From an uncultured Marinobacter sp. (GTDB taxonomy: Bacteria > Pseudomonadota > Gammaproteobacteria > Pseudomonadales > Oleiphilaceae), in NCBI RefSeq assembly GCF_946886895.1, contig NZ_CAMPJO010000004.1, positions 124,001 to 188,000 of the forward strand: a stretch of DNA of 64,000 nucleotides, given 5' to 3'. A program made the translations under genes and the position numbers. The stretch's first letter is position 1. Every line of letters begins with the position of its first letter. The notes beneath the pieces were generated by a model. It did not search any database, had not been told where the DNA came from, and saw nothing but the letters and a program-made list of their open reading frames with translations. Positions 7,732-22,368 of this stretch are shown here, one piece after another.

Positions 7732-8232
7732 GTGAACTCACACCAAATCACTGACTGTTATATCGAGATTGATCTGCAGGGCCAGCAACTCGCGCTGATG
7801 CAGGCGGGCGATGAAACACGGGTCAGCTACCCGGTGTCGACGGCGCTTAATGGTCCCGGTGAACGGGACGGTAGTGGCTGTACGCCCCGCGGTGAACACT
7901 ATGTCCGTGCCATGATCGGCGCCGGCCTCCCTGCCAATACCGTGTTCCGGGCCCGTCGTCCGACCGGCGAGCGTTACAGCCCGGCACTGGCGGCGGCTCA
8001 CCCCGACCGGGACTGGATCCTGAGCCGGATTCTCTGGCTCTGTGGCCGGGAAGCAGGCCGGAACCGGGGCCGGGGCGTCGACTCCTTCCGTCGTTTCATC
8101 TACATCCACGGTACACCGGATACCGAGCCCATGGGAAAGCCATGCTCCCATGGCTGCATCCGTATGCGAAACCGAGACGTGATTGACCTGTTTGAGCGTG
8201 TCCGCCCGGGCACGACCATTACCATCCGTTAA
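7732..8232 (+). CDS. L,D-transpeptidase (YkuD domain)
   Basis: Peptidoglycan cross-linking or remodelling enzyme of the YkuD fold, 166 residues. The catalytic signature is complete: HG at 126-127 and SHGCIR with the nucleophile Cys142, His140 and Arg144. The domain takes up almost the whole protein. No signal peptide is visible from the GTG start (MNSHQITDCYIEIDL), although the substrate is periplasmic; the same short form without a leader occurs in relatives, so the start is probably right. GGGAG lies about 12 nt before the GTG. It follows psrA by 59 bp and precedes mscS by 24 bp, so psrA, this gene, mscS and mtiP may be one transcript. Confidence 0.85.
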   Translation: MNSHQITDCYIEIDLQGQQLALMQAGDETRVSYPVSTALNGPGERDGSGCTPRGEHYVRAMIGAGLPANTVFRARRPTGERYSPALAAAHPDRDWILSRILWLCGREAGRNRGRGVDSFRRFIYIHGTPDTEPMGKPCSHGCIRMRNRDVIDLFERVRPGTTITIR

Positions 8233-8256
8233 ATCAGACTGACCCCGGGGAACCCG

Positions 8257-11037
<2,781 letters not shown>

Positions 11038-11063
11038 GGGTCTACTCCATCGGGTTAGGGCGG

Positions 11064-14000
11064 TTAGGACGCGGTGGCTGCCGCGTTTCCCGGGGCCAGC
11101 TCACCCAGCATCCGGGAAACGCCGTCGAGTTTACCACTGGTTGAGGTGTCGTTCAGCCGAAACCGGAAGCTGTTGGCGCCTTCCAGCCGGTATTGGTCCG
11201 GGGCAGATTGCATTTTCTTAACCAGGATCAATGGGTCGACCGGGGTCGAGCCGCCGAATTCCAGCCGGGCCCATTCCTTGCCGGCATCCACTTTCACGAT
11301 GCCCAGGGCTTCGGCCTGCAATCGCAGTTCGGTCTGACGGATCAGGTTTTTCGTGGGCTCCGGTAATAATCCGAAGCGGTCAATCATCTCAACCTGAAGT
11401 TCTTTTAATGCGTCCCGGTTGTCGACACTGGCGATGCGCTTGTACAGCATCAGCCGGTTATGGACGTCTGGCAGGTAAGCCTCCGGGATCAGTGCCGGAA
11501 TGCGCAGGTTCATTTCGGTGCCATGGCTCAGGGGCAGATCGGCGTTCGGGGTTCGCCCTTCGCGAATGGCCTTGACGGCCTCGTCCAGTAACTGCATGTA
11601 GAGGGTGAAGCCGATACTCTCGATCTGGCCACTCTGCTCTTCGCCCAGCAACTCGCCGGCGCCCCGAATCTCCAGGTCGTGACTGGCGAGCATAAAGCCC
11701 GCCCCGAGATCCTGGGCCTCGGAAATGGCATCCAGGCGCTTTTTGGCGTCGGCGGAGATGGCCTTGGGAGGAGGGGTCAGCAGGTAGGCATAGGCCTGGT
11801 GGTGCGAGCGGCCAACCCGGCCCCGGAGCTGGTGCAACTGCGCGAGGCCGAATTTGTCGGCCCGCTCGATGATGATGGTGTTGGCGCTGGGAATGTCGAT
11901 GCCGGTTTCAATGATGGTGGTGCAGACCAGTACATTGAAACGCTTGTGGTAGAAGTCCGACATGATCTGCTCCAGCTCACGTTCGCGCATCTGGCCGTGG
12001 GCCACGCCCACGCGGGCCTCCGGAATCAGGCGCCGCAGATCTTCGGCGGTTTTCTCGATGGTGGCCACATCGTTGTGCAGGAAGTACACCTGACCACCCC
12101 GCAGCACCTCCCGCAGTACTGCTTCCTTGACCATGGCTTCCTCACGCTGGCGGACGAAGGTCTTGACCGACAGCCGGCGGGCCGGTGGGGTGGCAATGAT
12201 GGACAGGTCCCGCAGATGGCCCATGGCCATGTTCAGGGTGCGGGGGATGGGCGTGGCGGTGAGGTTGAGTACATCCACTTCGGCTCGCAGGGCTTTCAGT
12301 TTCTCCTTCTGCTGGACGCCAAAGCGGTGCTCTTCGTCGATGATCACCAGGCCCAGGTTGTTGAACCGGATATCGCTCTGCAGCAGCTTGTGGGTGCCAA
12401 TAACAATGTCGGCCTTGCCGGCCTCAATGGCCGTCAGTGCTTTGCTGGTCTGGCTGCCACTGCGAAAACGGCTCAGCAGTTCAATGTTGACGGGGGTGTC
12501 TGAGAAACGATCCCGGAAGGATTCATAGTGCTGCTGGGCCAGGAGGGTGGTGGGCACCAGGACGGCCACCTGTTTGCCAGACCAGGTGGCCAGGAAGGCC
12601 GCACGCATGGCCACTTCGGTTTTGCCGAAGCCGACATCGCCGCACACCAGCCGATCCATGGGGCGTTCGTTGGTCATGTCTTCGATGACCGCTTCAATGG
12701 CCATTTGCTGATCCGCCGTCTCCTCAAAGGGGAAGCCGGCGGCGAAGGCCCGGTAGGCCTCTTTCGGGTCCTCGAATGCGAAGCCCTTGCGGGCTTCGCG
12801 TCGGGCATAGACGTCCAGCAGTTCGGCCGCGGTATCGCGGATTTTCTCCAGGGCTTTTTGTTTGGCGGTGTTCCAGCGCTCGGTGCCCAGCTTGTGCAGG
12901 GGGGCGTGTTCGGTATCGTTGCCGGCGTAGCGTGAGATCAGGTGCAGGCTCGAAACCGGCACGTACAGCTTCGAACCGCCGGCGTACTCAAGCATGAGGA
13001 ATTCGCTGGCGTCGTCCTCAACGGTAATGGTTTCCAGGCCGAGGTAACGCCCGACGCCGTGGTCGATGTGGACCACCGGCGCGCCGACTCGCAACTCGGA
13101 CAGGTCGCGGAAGCCGGCATCGTCGGTTTCCGTGGGTTTGCTCCGGCGCCGACGCTGCAAAACCCGTTCACCGAACAGGGCGGTCTCGGTAATCAGGGCC
13201 AGATGCTGGCCTGGCAGTACCAGCCCCTGCTCCATGGGCGCGATGGTGATGCCCAGCTCGCAGGATCGGGTGTCGAGAAAGTCGCGCCAGCTTTCCAGGG
13301 CCCGCAGCGGCAACCGGTGATCGCGCAGGTTTTCGATCAGCGCCTCCCGTCGCCCGGAGGATTCCGCACAGATCAGTACCCGCCCGCCAAAGTCGTTGAT
13401 GAAGCGTTTCAGGCGCCCGGCCGGGTCGGCGGCCCGGCCATCCATGGCGATGTCCGGCAGCGCCTCGCTGCTGCAGTTGGTGGTGCCCGCGCCGTCCGCG
13501 GTGGTATCCGTCAGGGTGACCCTGGGAAACGCCTTGAGCTGGCCAAACAGTTCGTCCTGCTGAAGGAACAGCCGGGAGGGTGGCAGAATGGGACGCAGGC
13601 GGTCGTGGCGGCGCTCTTCGTAGCGGTTGCGGGTTTCCGAATCAAAGTGGCTGACCGCCTCATTCAGGCTGTCGGCGGTGAACACGTGGGTGGCCCCGGG
13701 CAGGTAATCGAACAGGGTTGCGGTGTGCTCGAAGAACAGCGGCAGATAATACTCAATGCCCGGTGGGGTGATGCCGTGGCTGACGTCCTGGTAGATCGGG
13801 GCGTCCTTGTCCGCCTGCGGGAACTGCTCGAACCAGCGATTGCGAAAGCCGGAACGGGCCTCCTTGTACCAGGGAAATTCGTAGGCCGGCAACAGTTCAA
13901 TCCGTTCGATGCGGTCAATGGAACGCTGGGTTTCCGGATCGAAGGTGCGCAGGGTTTCGATCTCGTCGTCGAACAGGTCGATCCGGTATGGCTGGCTCGC

Positions 14001-14597
14001 CCCCATGGGGAAGATATCGAGTATGGCGCCCCGGACGGCGTATTCTCCGTGCTCGTAGACGTTCTCGGCGTGGCGGTAGCCGGCGGCTTCCAGCTGCAGT
14101 CGCCAGGTGTCGATATCCAGTGACTGGCCCACTTCCAGAAGCAGGGTGTTGCCCTGCAGGTAATTCACCGGAGGCAAGCGGTGCATCAGGGTGCGGGCCG
14201 GGACCACCAGGACACCGTGGCGGGTGGACGGCAGCCGGTGCAAGGTGCGGATACGCCGGGAGGTAATGTCCTGGTGGGGTGAAAACAGGTCGTAGGGCAG
14301 GGTTTCCCAGTCGGGCAGCGACAGCAGTTCCAGACCGTCGTTGCCGATGGCGGGGCCGTCTTCCTCGGCGGGCAGCCCGAGGAAAAAACGCATGGCCTGC
14401 TCCAGCCGTATCGCCTCGTCGGTGCTGCGGGTGATCACCAGGGTCAGGCCACGGTGAGCGTGGGCACTCTCGCAGATGGCCAGGGCGTTGCTGCTGCCGT
14501 GCAGTTGGCCCCAGGTGCGATGATCGCCGGCGCGGGTCGGGAATTCCGGGGCAATCAGTCGGTTGGGTGCTGTGTATTCAGGGGCGCCTTGGCTCAT
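11064..14597 (-). CDS. mfd: transcription-repair coupling factor Mfd
   Basis: ATP-driven translocase that removes stalled RNA polymerase from DNA lesions and recruits UvrA. At 1,177 residues it is full length. Order of domains: UvrB-like N-terminal region (about 20-340), the RNA polymerase interaction domain near 500-560 (VHIDHGVGRYLGLE), the RecG-like motor with Walker A GDVGFGKTEVAMRA and the DEEHRFG box, then motifs with TATPIPRTL, ETGIDIPSANT and QLRGRVGRS, and the C-terminal TRCF domain. No breaks are present. It is divergent from the GAPDH gene across a 186-bp gap. Confidence 0.97.
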   Translation of the reverse strand: MSQGAPEYTAPNRLIAPEFPTRAGDHRTWGQLHGSSNALAICESAHAHRGLTLVITRSTDEAIRLEQAMRFFLGLPAEEDGPAIGNDGLELLSLPDWETLPYDLFSPHQDITSRRIRTLHRLPSTRHGVLVVPARTLMHRLPPVNYLQGNTLLLEVGQSLDIDTWRLQLEAAGYRHAENVYEHGEYAVRGAILDIFPMGASQPYRIDLFDDEIETLRTFDPETQRSIDRIERIELLPAYEFPWYKEARSGFRNRWFEQFPQADKDAPIYQDVSHGITPPGIEYYLPLFFEHTATLFDYLPGATHVFTADSLNEAVSHFDSETRNRYEERRHDRLRPILPPSRLFLQQDELFGQLKAFPRVTLTDTTADGAGTTNCSSEALPDIAMDGRAADPAGRLKRFINDFGGRVLICAESSGRREALIENLRDHRLPLRALESWRDFLDTRSCELGITIAPMEQGLVLPGQHLALITETALFGERVLQRRRRSKPTETDDAGFRDLSELRVGAPVVHIDHGVGRYLGLETITVEDDASEFLMLEYAGGSKLYVPVSSLHLISRYAGNDTEHAPLHKLGTERWNTAKQKALEKIRDTAAELLDVYARREARKGFAFEDPKEAYRAFAAGFPFEETADQQMAIEAVIEDMTNERPMDRLVCGDVGFGKTEVAMRAAFLATWSGKQVAVLVPTTLLAQQHYESFRDRFSDTPVNIELLSRFRSGSQTSKALTAIEAGKADIVIGTHKLLQSDIRFNNLGLVIIDEEHRFGVQQKEKLKALRAEVDVLNLTATPIPRTLNMAMGHLRDLSIIATPPARRLSVKTFVRQREEAMVKEAVLREVLRGGQVYFLHNDVATIEKTAEDLRRLIPEARVGVAHGQMRERELEQIMSDFYHKRFNVLVCTTIIETGIDIPSANTIIIERADKFGLAQLHQLRGRVGRSHHQAYAYLLTPPPKAISADAKKRLDAISEAQDLGAGFMLASHDLEIRGAGELLGEEQSGQIESIGFTLYMQLLDEAVKAIREGRTPNADLPLSHGTEMNLRIPALIPEAYLPDVHNRLMLYKRIASVDNRDALKELQVEMIDRFGLLPEPTKNLIRQTELRLQAEALGIVKVDAGKEWARLEFGGSTPVDPLILVKKMQSAPDQYRLEGANSFRFRLNDTSTSGKLDGVSRMLGELAPGNAAATAS

Positions 14598-14711
14598 GGG
14601 CAGTGCGGTTCTCCTGCAGTAGGTGTCGGGGAGACGACAAGGCGCGTATTCTAACGCTGCAAGATGGCGCTGTCATGGCAGGATGGTAACGGTGATCAGG
14701 GCCGTCGTTAT

Positions 14712-14740
14712 TTGCCGTGGACGTTTTTAAATTGGATAAT
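14712..14740 (+). promoter_or_regulatory. predicted sigma70 promoter for the GAPDH gene
   Basis: TTGCCG (14712-14717), 17-nt spacer, GATAAT (14735-14740), followed by an AT-rich start region. It lies about 40 nt before the GTG start at 14784. Confidence 0.5.
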
Positions 14741-14783
14741 GTGGCGCCATATTATTCCAAGTTCGATACCAGAGGTCCCAACC

Positions 14784-16253
14784 GTGAGCCATCAACAGAT
14801 CAACGAGCACCTTTCCCACTGGACGGAACGGGAGTCGACGGCCGAAGCCATGATTCCGCTTATCGGCCGGCTCTATCGCAAGAACAATGTGGTGACGTCC
14901 GTGTACGGGCGCGCCATTATCAACCAGTCGGTCATCGACATCATTCGTGCTCATCGCTTCGTGCGCCAGGTCGAAGACAGCGAGCTGTCGGTTCATGACA
15001 CCTTGCCGATCCTGCAGATCATGGATGGGCTTGAACTGGGCCGTGCCCACGTCGACATCGGCAAGCTGGCGGTTCGGTTCAAGGCGGAAGGCGGGGACCT
15101 CGAAGCGTTCCTGAAACGTGAGATTGGCTCGGTAATCGGCCAGTATCATGCCCAGTCCGAGGAAGACGCCAACAAGGACACCAAGGATGTGGTGCTGTAC
15201 GGTTTTGGCCGCATCGGCCGTCTGCTGGCCCGGATCCTGATTGAAAAGGCCGGCGGTGGCAACAACCTGCGCCTGCGTGCGATCGTGGTGCGCAATGGTG
15301 GTGCCGACAACGATCTGGAAAAGCGGGCCAGCCTGCTTCGCCGCGACTCCGTGCATGGGCCTTTCGATGGCACCATTACCGTGAACGAGGAAGAGTCGGC
15401 GCTGATCGCCAACGGCAACTACATCAAGGTGATCTACTCCGACGGCCCGGATAAGGTGGACTACACCCAGTACGGCATCAATAACGCCATTGTGATAGAT
15501 AACACCGGTAAGTGGCGCGACGAGGCCGGCCTGGGTCTGCACCTGAAATCCAAGGGGGTCAGCCGGGTGATGCTGACGGCGCCGGGTAAGGGTGATATCA
15601 AGAACATTGTCTATGGCATCAACAACGACTGGATTACCGATGAGGACAGGGTCCTGTCGGCGGCCTCCTGTACCACCAACGCCATCACCCCGGTGCTGAA
15701 GGCGATCGAGGACGAGTACGGTATTGAAGACGGCCACGTTGAAACTGTTCACTCCTACACTAACGACCAGAACCTGATCGACAACTACCACAAGGGCAGT
15801 CGCCGGGGCCGTAGTGCGCCGCTGAACATGGTGATCACAGAAACCGGTGCCGCCAAAGCCGTGGCCAAGGCACTTCCGGTGCTGAAGGGCAAGCTGACCG
15901 GTAATGCCATTCGGGTGCCGACGCCCAATGTGTCCATGGCGATCCTGAACCTGAACCTGAAGAAAGAGGTGGATGTTCAGGGCGTCAACGATTACCTGCG
16001 GGATATGGCTCTGCATTCCGAACTGCAGAAACAGATTGATTTCGTGAATTCGCCGGAGGTGGTGTCCACCGACTTCGTCGGGTCGCGCCACGCCGGGATT
16101 GTCGACGCCCAGGCGACCATTGCCGGCGGCAAGCGACTGATCCTGTACGTCTGGTATGACAACGAGTTTGGTTACAGCGCCCAGGTTATTCGCGTGGTCA
16201 ATCAGATGGCCGGTGTCAATTATCCGATTTTCCCGAAACGCGCCCGGGATTGA
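14784..16253 (+). CDS. gap: long-form glyceraldehyde-3-phosphate dehydrogenase
   Basis: NAD(P)-linked GAPDH of the ~490-residue form found in Pseudomonas beside mfd, thought to serve mainly gluconeogenesis. I set the start at GTG 14784 (MSHQQINEHLSHW) because AGAGGT lies 7 nt before it and the beginning matches relatives; the frame is open further upstream. The first ~125 residues are a helical extension not found in ordinary ~330-residue GAPDH. Then come the nucleotide-binding loop YGFGRIGRLLARIL and the active site SAASCTTNAITPV with Cys296. The rest of the catalytic domain is intact. A strong terminator follows. Confidence 0.9.
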   Translation: MSHQQINEHLSHWTERESTAEAMIPLIGRLYRKNNVVTSVYGRAIINQSVIDIIRAHRFVRQVEDSELSVHDTLPILQIMDGLELGRAHVDIGKLAVRFKAEGGDLEAFLKREIGSVIGQYHAQSEEDANKDTKDVVLYGFGRIGRLLARILIEKAGGGNNLRLRAIVVRNGGADNDLEKRASLLRRDSVHGPFDGTITVNEEESALIANGNYIKVIYSDGPDKVDYTQYGINNAIVIDNTGKWRDEAGLGLHLKSKGVSRVMLTAPGKGDIKNIVYGINNDWITDEDRVLSAASCTTNAITPVLKAIEDEYGIEDGHVETVHSYTNDQNLIDNYHKGSRRGRSAPLNMVITETGAAKAVAKALPVLKGKLTGNAIRVPTPNVSMAILNLNLKKEVDVQGVNDYLRDMALHSELQKQIDFVNSPEVVSTDFVGSRHAGIVDAQATIAGGKRLILYVWYDNEFGYSAQVIRVVNQMAGVNYPIFPKRARD

Positions 16254-17810
<1,557 letters not shown>

Positions 17811-17814
17811 TACG

Positions 17815-19023
17815 ATGGCTATCCGACAGTTTCTCGATGGAATCGAGCACCACTTTGAAAAAGGTGGCAAATACGAGCGCTGGTATGCCCTGTACGAAGC
17901 GGTAGATACCATTTTCTACACGCCCGGCAAGGTGACCTCCACAACCGCCCATGTGCGCGATGGTGTTGATCTCAAGCGCATCATGATCACGGTGTGGCTG
18001 TGTACCTTCCCGGCGATGTTCTTCGGCATGTGGAACATCGGCTATCAGGCCAACAGCTTCCTGGCGTCAAATCCGGACGCCCTGGTTGCGGATGGCGGCC
18101 TGCGCACGGCCTTTATCCAGGCGCTTGCGATTACCGGCGCCGGAGCCGGCGTCTGGGATAACTTCGTGTACGGCATGGCCTACTTCGTCCCCATTTACTT
18201 CGTGACCTTCGTGGTTGGTGGTTTCTGGGAGGTGCTGTTTGCCACCGTGCGCCGTCACGAGGTAAACGAGGGCTTCTTTGTCACCTCCGTGCTCTTCGCA
18301 CTGATCTGCCCGCCCACCATTCCGTTGTGGCAGGTGGCCCTGGGCATCACCTTCGGTGTGGTGATCGGTAAGGAAGTGTTCGGTGGTACCGGCAAGAACT
18401 TCCTGAACCCGGCCCTGACCGGCCGTGCGTTCCTGTACTTTGCCTACCCCGCGCAGATCTCCGGTGACACCGTGTGGACGGCGGTAGACGGTTTCAGTGG
18501 CGCCACAGCCCTGAGTTGGGCGGCAAGTGGAGGCCTCGACGCCCTGAAAGAGCAGATCGGCTGGATGAATGCCTTTATAGGCAACATTCAGGGGTCCATG
18601 GGCGAAACCTCGACCCTGGCCATTCTGATCGGCGGCGCCATTCTGCTGGTAATGAAGATTGCTTCTTACCGGATTGTGGGTGGCGTCATGATTGGCATGA
18701 TCGGTATGTCGCTGCTGCTGAATGCGATCGGCTCCGAGACCAACCCCATGTTTGCCGTGCCGGCGCACTGGCACCTGGTGATGGGCGGGTTTGCCTTCGG
18801 CATGATGTTCATGGCAACCGACCCGGTGTCCGCCGCGATGACCAATACGGGGCGCTGGTGCTTCGGCATCCTGGTCGGCGTGATGACCGTGCTGATCCGG
18901 GTGATCAACCCGGCCTTCCCGGAAGGCATTATGCTGGCGATTCTGTTCGCCAACCTGTTTGCACCGCTGATGGACCATTACGTGGTTCAGGCCAACATCA
19001 AACGGAGGCTCGCACGTGGCTAA
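17815..19023 (+). CDS. nqrB: Na+-translocating NADH:quinone reductase subunit B
   Basis: Membrane subunit carrying covalent FMN and riboflavin, central to Na+ translocation. 402 residues with about ten hydrophobic segments. The flavinylation motif SGAT is at 228-231, so the FMN would be on Thr231. The conserved [22 protein letters not shown] run is present (read as GKEVFGGTG and [12 protein letters not shown]). It begins 4 bp after nqrA and overlaps nqrC by 8 bp. Confidence 0.96.
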   Translation: MAIRQFLDGIEHHFEKGGKYERWYALYEAVDTIFYTPGKVTSTTAHVRDGVDLKRIMITVWLCTFPAMFFGMWNIGYQANSFLASNPDALVADGGLRTAFIQALAITGAGAGVWDNFVYGMAYFVPIYFVTFVVGGFWEVLFATVRRHEVNEGFFVTSVLFALICPPTIPLWQVALGITFGVVIGKEVFGGTGKNFLNPALTGRAFLYFAYPAQISGDTVWTAVDGFSGATALSWAASGGLDALKEQIGWMNAFIGNIQGSMGETSTLAILIGGAILLVMKIASYRIVGGVMIGMIGMSLLLNAIGSETNPMFAVPAHWHLVMGGFAFGMMFMATDPVSAAMTNTGRWCFGILVGVMTVLIRVINPAFPEGIMLAILFANLFAPLMDHYVVQANIKRRLARG

Positions 19024-19819
19024 AGGTAAAGAAACCGTCTCCAGAACCCTGATGGTTGCTCTGGTGCTCAGCATTGCCTTCTCCGTGGTGGTATCCACCG
19101 CAGCGGTCATGCTCAAGCCGGCCCAGATCAAGAACCAGAATCTGGATATCAAGACCAACATTCTGGCGGCCTCTGGCATGTTGCCGGACAGCCCCACGGC
19201 TCAGGAAATCGAGGAAACCTTCGCCCAGTTCGACGTGCGTCTGGTGAATCTGAACACCGGTGAGTATGTGGAACCATCCTACGTTGGCGTACAGGATCCC
19301 ATGAAGTACGACATGTACAAGGCCGCCTCCAACCCGGAACTGTCCACCGACATTCCGGCCTCCGAGGACAAGGCCGGCATCAAACGTCGTCCGGATGTGG
19401 CCAAGATCTACACGCTCAGCCAGAATGGTGAGCTCAAGCGCGTGGTATTGCCCATCCATGGGTATGGTCTCTGGTCGACGCTCTACGGCTTCGTCTCGCT
19501 GGAAGGTGACCTCAACACCATCGAAGGCCTGGGCTTCTATGCGCACGCGGAAACGCCGGGGCTGGGTGGTGAAGTGGATAACCCGAGCTGGAAACAGCAG
19601 TGGATCGGCAAGAAACTCTACAACGAAGACAAGACCGAGCCGCAGATCCGGCTGGTGAAGGGTGGTGTGAGCGCCGATACCGACAACCGGGAACACAAGG
19701 TGGATGCGCTCTCGGGCGCGACACTGACCAGTCGCGGTGTGCAGAATCTTGTCAACTACTGGATGGGTGACCGTGGCTACGCGCCCTTCCTCAAGAAACT
19801 TCGCCAAGGGGAGGTCTGA
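19016..19819 (+). CDS. nqrC: Na+-translocating NADH:quinone reductase subunit C
   Basis: Subunit with one N-terminal membrane helix (about 10-33) and a periplasmic FMN domain. The flavinylation motif SGAT at 233-236 places FMN on Thr236, to be attached by ApbE encoded downstream. 267 residues. GTG start with GGAGG 9 nt before it, inside the end of nqrB (8-bp overlap, strong coupling). Confidence 0.96.
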   Translation: MAKGKETVSRTLMVALVLSIAFSVVVSTAAVMLKPAQIKNQNLDIKTNILAASGMLPDSPTAQEIEETFAQFDVRLVNLNTGEYVEPSYVGVQDPMKYDMYKAASNPELSTDIPASEDKAGIKRRPDVAKIYTLSQNGELKRVVLPIHGYGLWSTLYGFVSLEGDLNTIEGLGFYAHAETPGLGGEVDNPSWKQQWIGKKLYNEDKTEPQIRLVKGGVSADTDNREHKVDALSGATLTSRGVQNLVNYWMGDRGYAPFLKKLRQGEV

Positions 19820-19821
19820 TC

Positions 19822-20487
19822 ATGGCAGAGGCAACCGCCAAACAGGTTCTCTTTGAACCGATTCTCAGCAATAACCCGATTGCGCTGCAGATCCTCGGGA
19901 TCTGCTCCGCCCTGGCCGTTACCACCAGCATGAACGTCACCATCGTGATGTGTCTGGCGGTGACTGCGGTGACTGCGTTCTCCAACCTGGCGGTCTCGCT
20001 GGTGCGTTCCCAGATCCCCGGCAGTATCCGGATCATCGTGCAGATGACCATCATTGCCTCGCTGGTTATCGTGGTGGACCAGATTCTGAAGGCGTACGCC
20101 TATGAAATCAGCAAGCAACTCTCGGTGTTCGTGGGTCTGATCATCACCAACTGCATCGTGATGGGGCGGGCAGAAGGCTTCGCTATGAAGAACGGTCCCT
20201 GGCTGAGTTTCCTGGACGGTATCGGGAACGGGCTGGGGTATTCCGTGCTGCTGTTGTTTGTGGCGTTCTTCCGGGAATTGCTGGGCGCCGGATCGCTGTT
20301 CGGTGTCACCCTGATGCCAGTGGTAAACGAGGGCGGTTGGTATGTTCCCAACGGCCTGTTGCTGCTGCCGCCCAGTGCGTTTTTCATCATTGGCCTGGCG
20401 ATCTGGGGGCTGCGCACCTGGAAGCCGGAGCAGGTTGAAGAGCCGGATTACAAAATGTCGCGGCATACCACCAAGGAGGCCTTCTGA
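19822..20487 (+). CDS. nqrD: Na+-translocating NADH:quinone reductase subunit D
   Basis: Integral membrane subunit, 221 residues, about six hydrophobic segments. With its paralogue NqrE it forms the pseudo-symmetric pair that holds an iron centre through conserved cysteines in the membrane (seen here in [14 protein letters not shown] and [11 protein letters not shown]). It starts 2 bp after nqrC, and its stop overlaps the nqrE start (TGATG). Confidence 0.95.
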   Translation: MAEATAKQVLFEPILSNNPIALQILGICSALAVTTSMNVTIVMCLAVTAVTAFSNLAVSLVRSQIPGSIRIIVQMTIIASLVIVVDQILKAYAYEISKQLSVFVGLIITNCIVMGRAEGFAMKNGPWLSFLDGIGNGLGYSVLLLFVAFFRELLGAGSLFGVTLMPVVNEGGWYVPNGLLLLPPSAFFIIGLAIWGLRTWKPEQVEEPDYKMSRHTTKEAF

Positions 20488-21095
20488 TGGAACATTATAT
20501 CAGCCTGCTCCTCAAGGCTGTTTTTGTAGAAAACATGGCGTTGGCCTTCTTCCTGGGCATGTGTACATTTCTGGCCATTTCCAAGAAGATCGAGGCTGCT
20601 ACCGGTCTTGGTATTGCCGTTATCGTGGTGCTGACGCTCACGGTGCCGGTCAATAACCTGATCTACAACCACATCCTCCGCGAGGGCGCCCTCGACTGGG
20701 CAGGGTTGCCGAACACCGACCTGAGCTTTCTGGGCCTGATCACCTACATTGGTGTTATTGCCGCGATTGTCCAGATCATGGAGATGGTGCTGGATAAATA
20801 CATACCGGCACTGTACTCGGCACTGGGCGTATTTCTCCCGCTGATTACCGTGAACTGCGCCATCATGGGTGCGGCACTGTTTATGGTAGAGCGTGACTAC
20901 ACCTTCAGTGAGAGCGTGGTGTACGGATTTGGTGCGGGCGCGGGCTGGGCCCTGGCGATCATCGCGCTGGCCGGGATCCGCGAGAAGCTCAAGTACAGCG
21001 ACGTTCCGGAAGGCCTGCGGGGCCTGGGGATCACCTTCATTACCGTTGGTCTGATGTCCCTGGGGTTCATGTCCTTCTCGGGTATTTCCCTGTAA
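20487..21095 (+). CDS. nqrE: Na+-translocating NADH:quinone reductase subunit E
   Basis: Integral membrane partner of NqrD, 202 residues, about six hydrophobic segments. The paired cysteine sites that share the membrane iron centre are visible ([12 protein letters not shown] and [14 protein letters not shown]). Translationally coupled to nqrD by a one-base TGATG overlap. Confidence 0.95.
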   Translation: MEHYISLLLKAVFVENMALAFFLGMCTFLAISKKIEAATGLGIAVIVVLTLTVPVNNLIYNHILREGALDWAGLPNTDLSFLGLITYIGVIAAIVQIMEMVLDKYIPALYSALGVFLPLITVNCAIMGAALFMVERDYTFSESVVYGFGAGAGWALAIIALAGIREKLKYSDVPEGLRGLGITFITVGLMSLGFMSFSGISL

Positions 21096-21132
21096 TCCAC
21101 CCGGTGATTCGGTTTAACGAAAAGGCGAGACC

Positions 21133-22359
21133 ATGTATACAGAAATTATACTCGGTGTGGTCATGTTCACCGTTATCGTTCTGGCCCTGGTTGCGATCAT
21201 TCTCGCGGCCCGTTCCAGGCTGGTAAGCACCGGTGATGTGACCATCGAAATCAACGATGACCCTGAGCACACCCTGAAAACGGGTGCCGGCGGCAAACTG
21301 CTTGGTACCCTGGCAAACAGTGGCGTCTTCCTGTCGTCCGCCTGTGGCGGCGGCGGTACCTGTGCCCAGTGCAAATGCAAGGTGCTTGACGGCGGCGGTG
21401 CCATGCTGCCAACGGAGAAAACCCACTTCACCAACCGGGAAGAGAAAGAAGGCTGGCGCCTCTCCTGTCAGGTTCCGGTGAAACAGGACATGAAAATCGA
21501 AGTGCCTGAGGAGTTCTTCGGGGTGAAGAAGTGGGAGTGCGAGGTGGTGTCGAACCACAACGTCGCCACCTTTATCAAGGAGTTGGTTCTCAAACTGCCG
21601 GAAGGTGAGGAAGTGGACTTCCGGGCCGGCGGCTACGTGCAGCTTGAATGTCCGCCCTACGAAATCGACTTCAAGAATTTCGATATCGAGGAGGAGTTCC
21701 ACGAAGACTGGGACAAACATGACATCTGGCGCTACAAGACCATCAACAAGGAAGAGACCATTCGCGCCTATTCCATGGCCAACTATCCGGAAGAAAAAGG
21801 TGTTCTGAAGTTCAACATCCGGATCGCCACGCCGCCTCCCGGTACCGATCACAACCCGGGCATCATGTCGAGCTACGTGTTCGACCTGAAGCCGGGCGAT
21901 AAGGTGACGGTGATGGGGCCGTTTGGCGAGTTTTTCGCCAAGAAGACCGACGCAGAAATGGTGTTTGTCGGTGGTGGTGCGGGCATGGCGCCCATGCGTT
22001 CTCACATTTTCGACCAGCTCAAGCGCCTGAATTCCAAGCGTAAAATCAGCTTCTGGTACGGTGCTCGGAGTGTCCGCGAGATGTTCTACGTGGAAGACTT
22101 CGACATGCTGCAGGAAGAGAACGAGAACTTCGAATGGCATGTCGCCCTGTCTGACGCCCTGCCGGAGGACAACTGGAAAGGTCCGACCGGCTTTATCCAC
22201 AATGTCCTGTACGAGAACTATCTGAAGGATCATCCGGCGCCGGAAGACTGCGAATTCTATATGTGTGGACCGCCGATCATGAACGCGTCCTGCATCAAGA
22301 TGCTCAAGGATCTTGGTGTTGAAGATGAAAATATCATGCTGGATGACTTTGGGGGGTAA
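21133..22359 (+). CDS. nqrF: Na+-translocating NADH:quinone reductase subunit F
   Basis: NADH-oxidising entry subunit. 408 residues: one N-terminal membrane helix (about 4-26), a plant-type 2Fe-2S ferredoxin domain with Cys71, Cys77, Cys80 and Cys112, then a ferredoxin reductase module with the FAD motif [11 protein letters not shown] and the NADH-side [12 protein letters not shown]. All key residues are present. AAGGCGAG precedes the ATG. Confidence 0.97.
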   Translation: MYTEIILGVVMFTVIVLALVAIILAARSRLVSTGDVTIEINDDPEHTLKTGAGGKLLGTLANSGVFLSSACGGGGTCAQCKCKVLDGGGAMLPTEKTHFTNREEKEGWRLSCQVPVKQDMKIEVPEEFFGVKKWECEVVSNHNVATFIKELVLKLPEGEEVDFRAGGYVQLECPPYEIDFKNFDIEEEFHEDWDKHDIWRYKTINKEETIRAYSMANYPEEKGVLKFNIRIATPPPGTDHNPGIMSSYVFDLKPGDKVTVMGPFGEFFAKKTDAEMVFVGGGAGMAPMRSHIFDQLKRLNSKRKISFWYGARSVREMFYVEDFDMLQEENENFEWHVALSDALPEDNWKGPTGFIHNVLYENYLKDHPAPEDCEFYMCGPPIMNASCIKMLKDLGVEDENIMLDDFGG

Positions 22360-22368
22360 CCGGTTCCA

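Noticed and set aside
12942..14123. 393-codon open frame on the plus strand inside mfd
   Set aside because: It is antisense to the well-conserved Mfd reading frame, shows no family motif, and arises from codon bias in GC-rich DNA.
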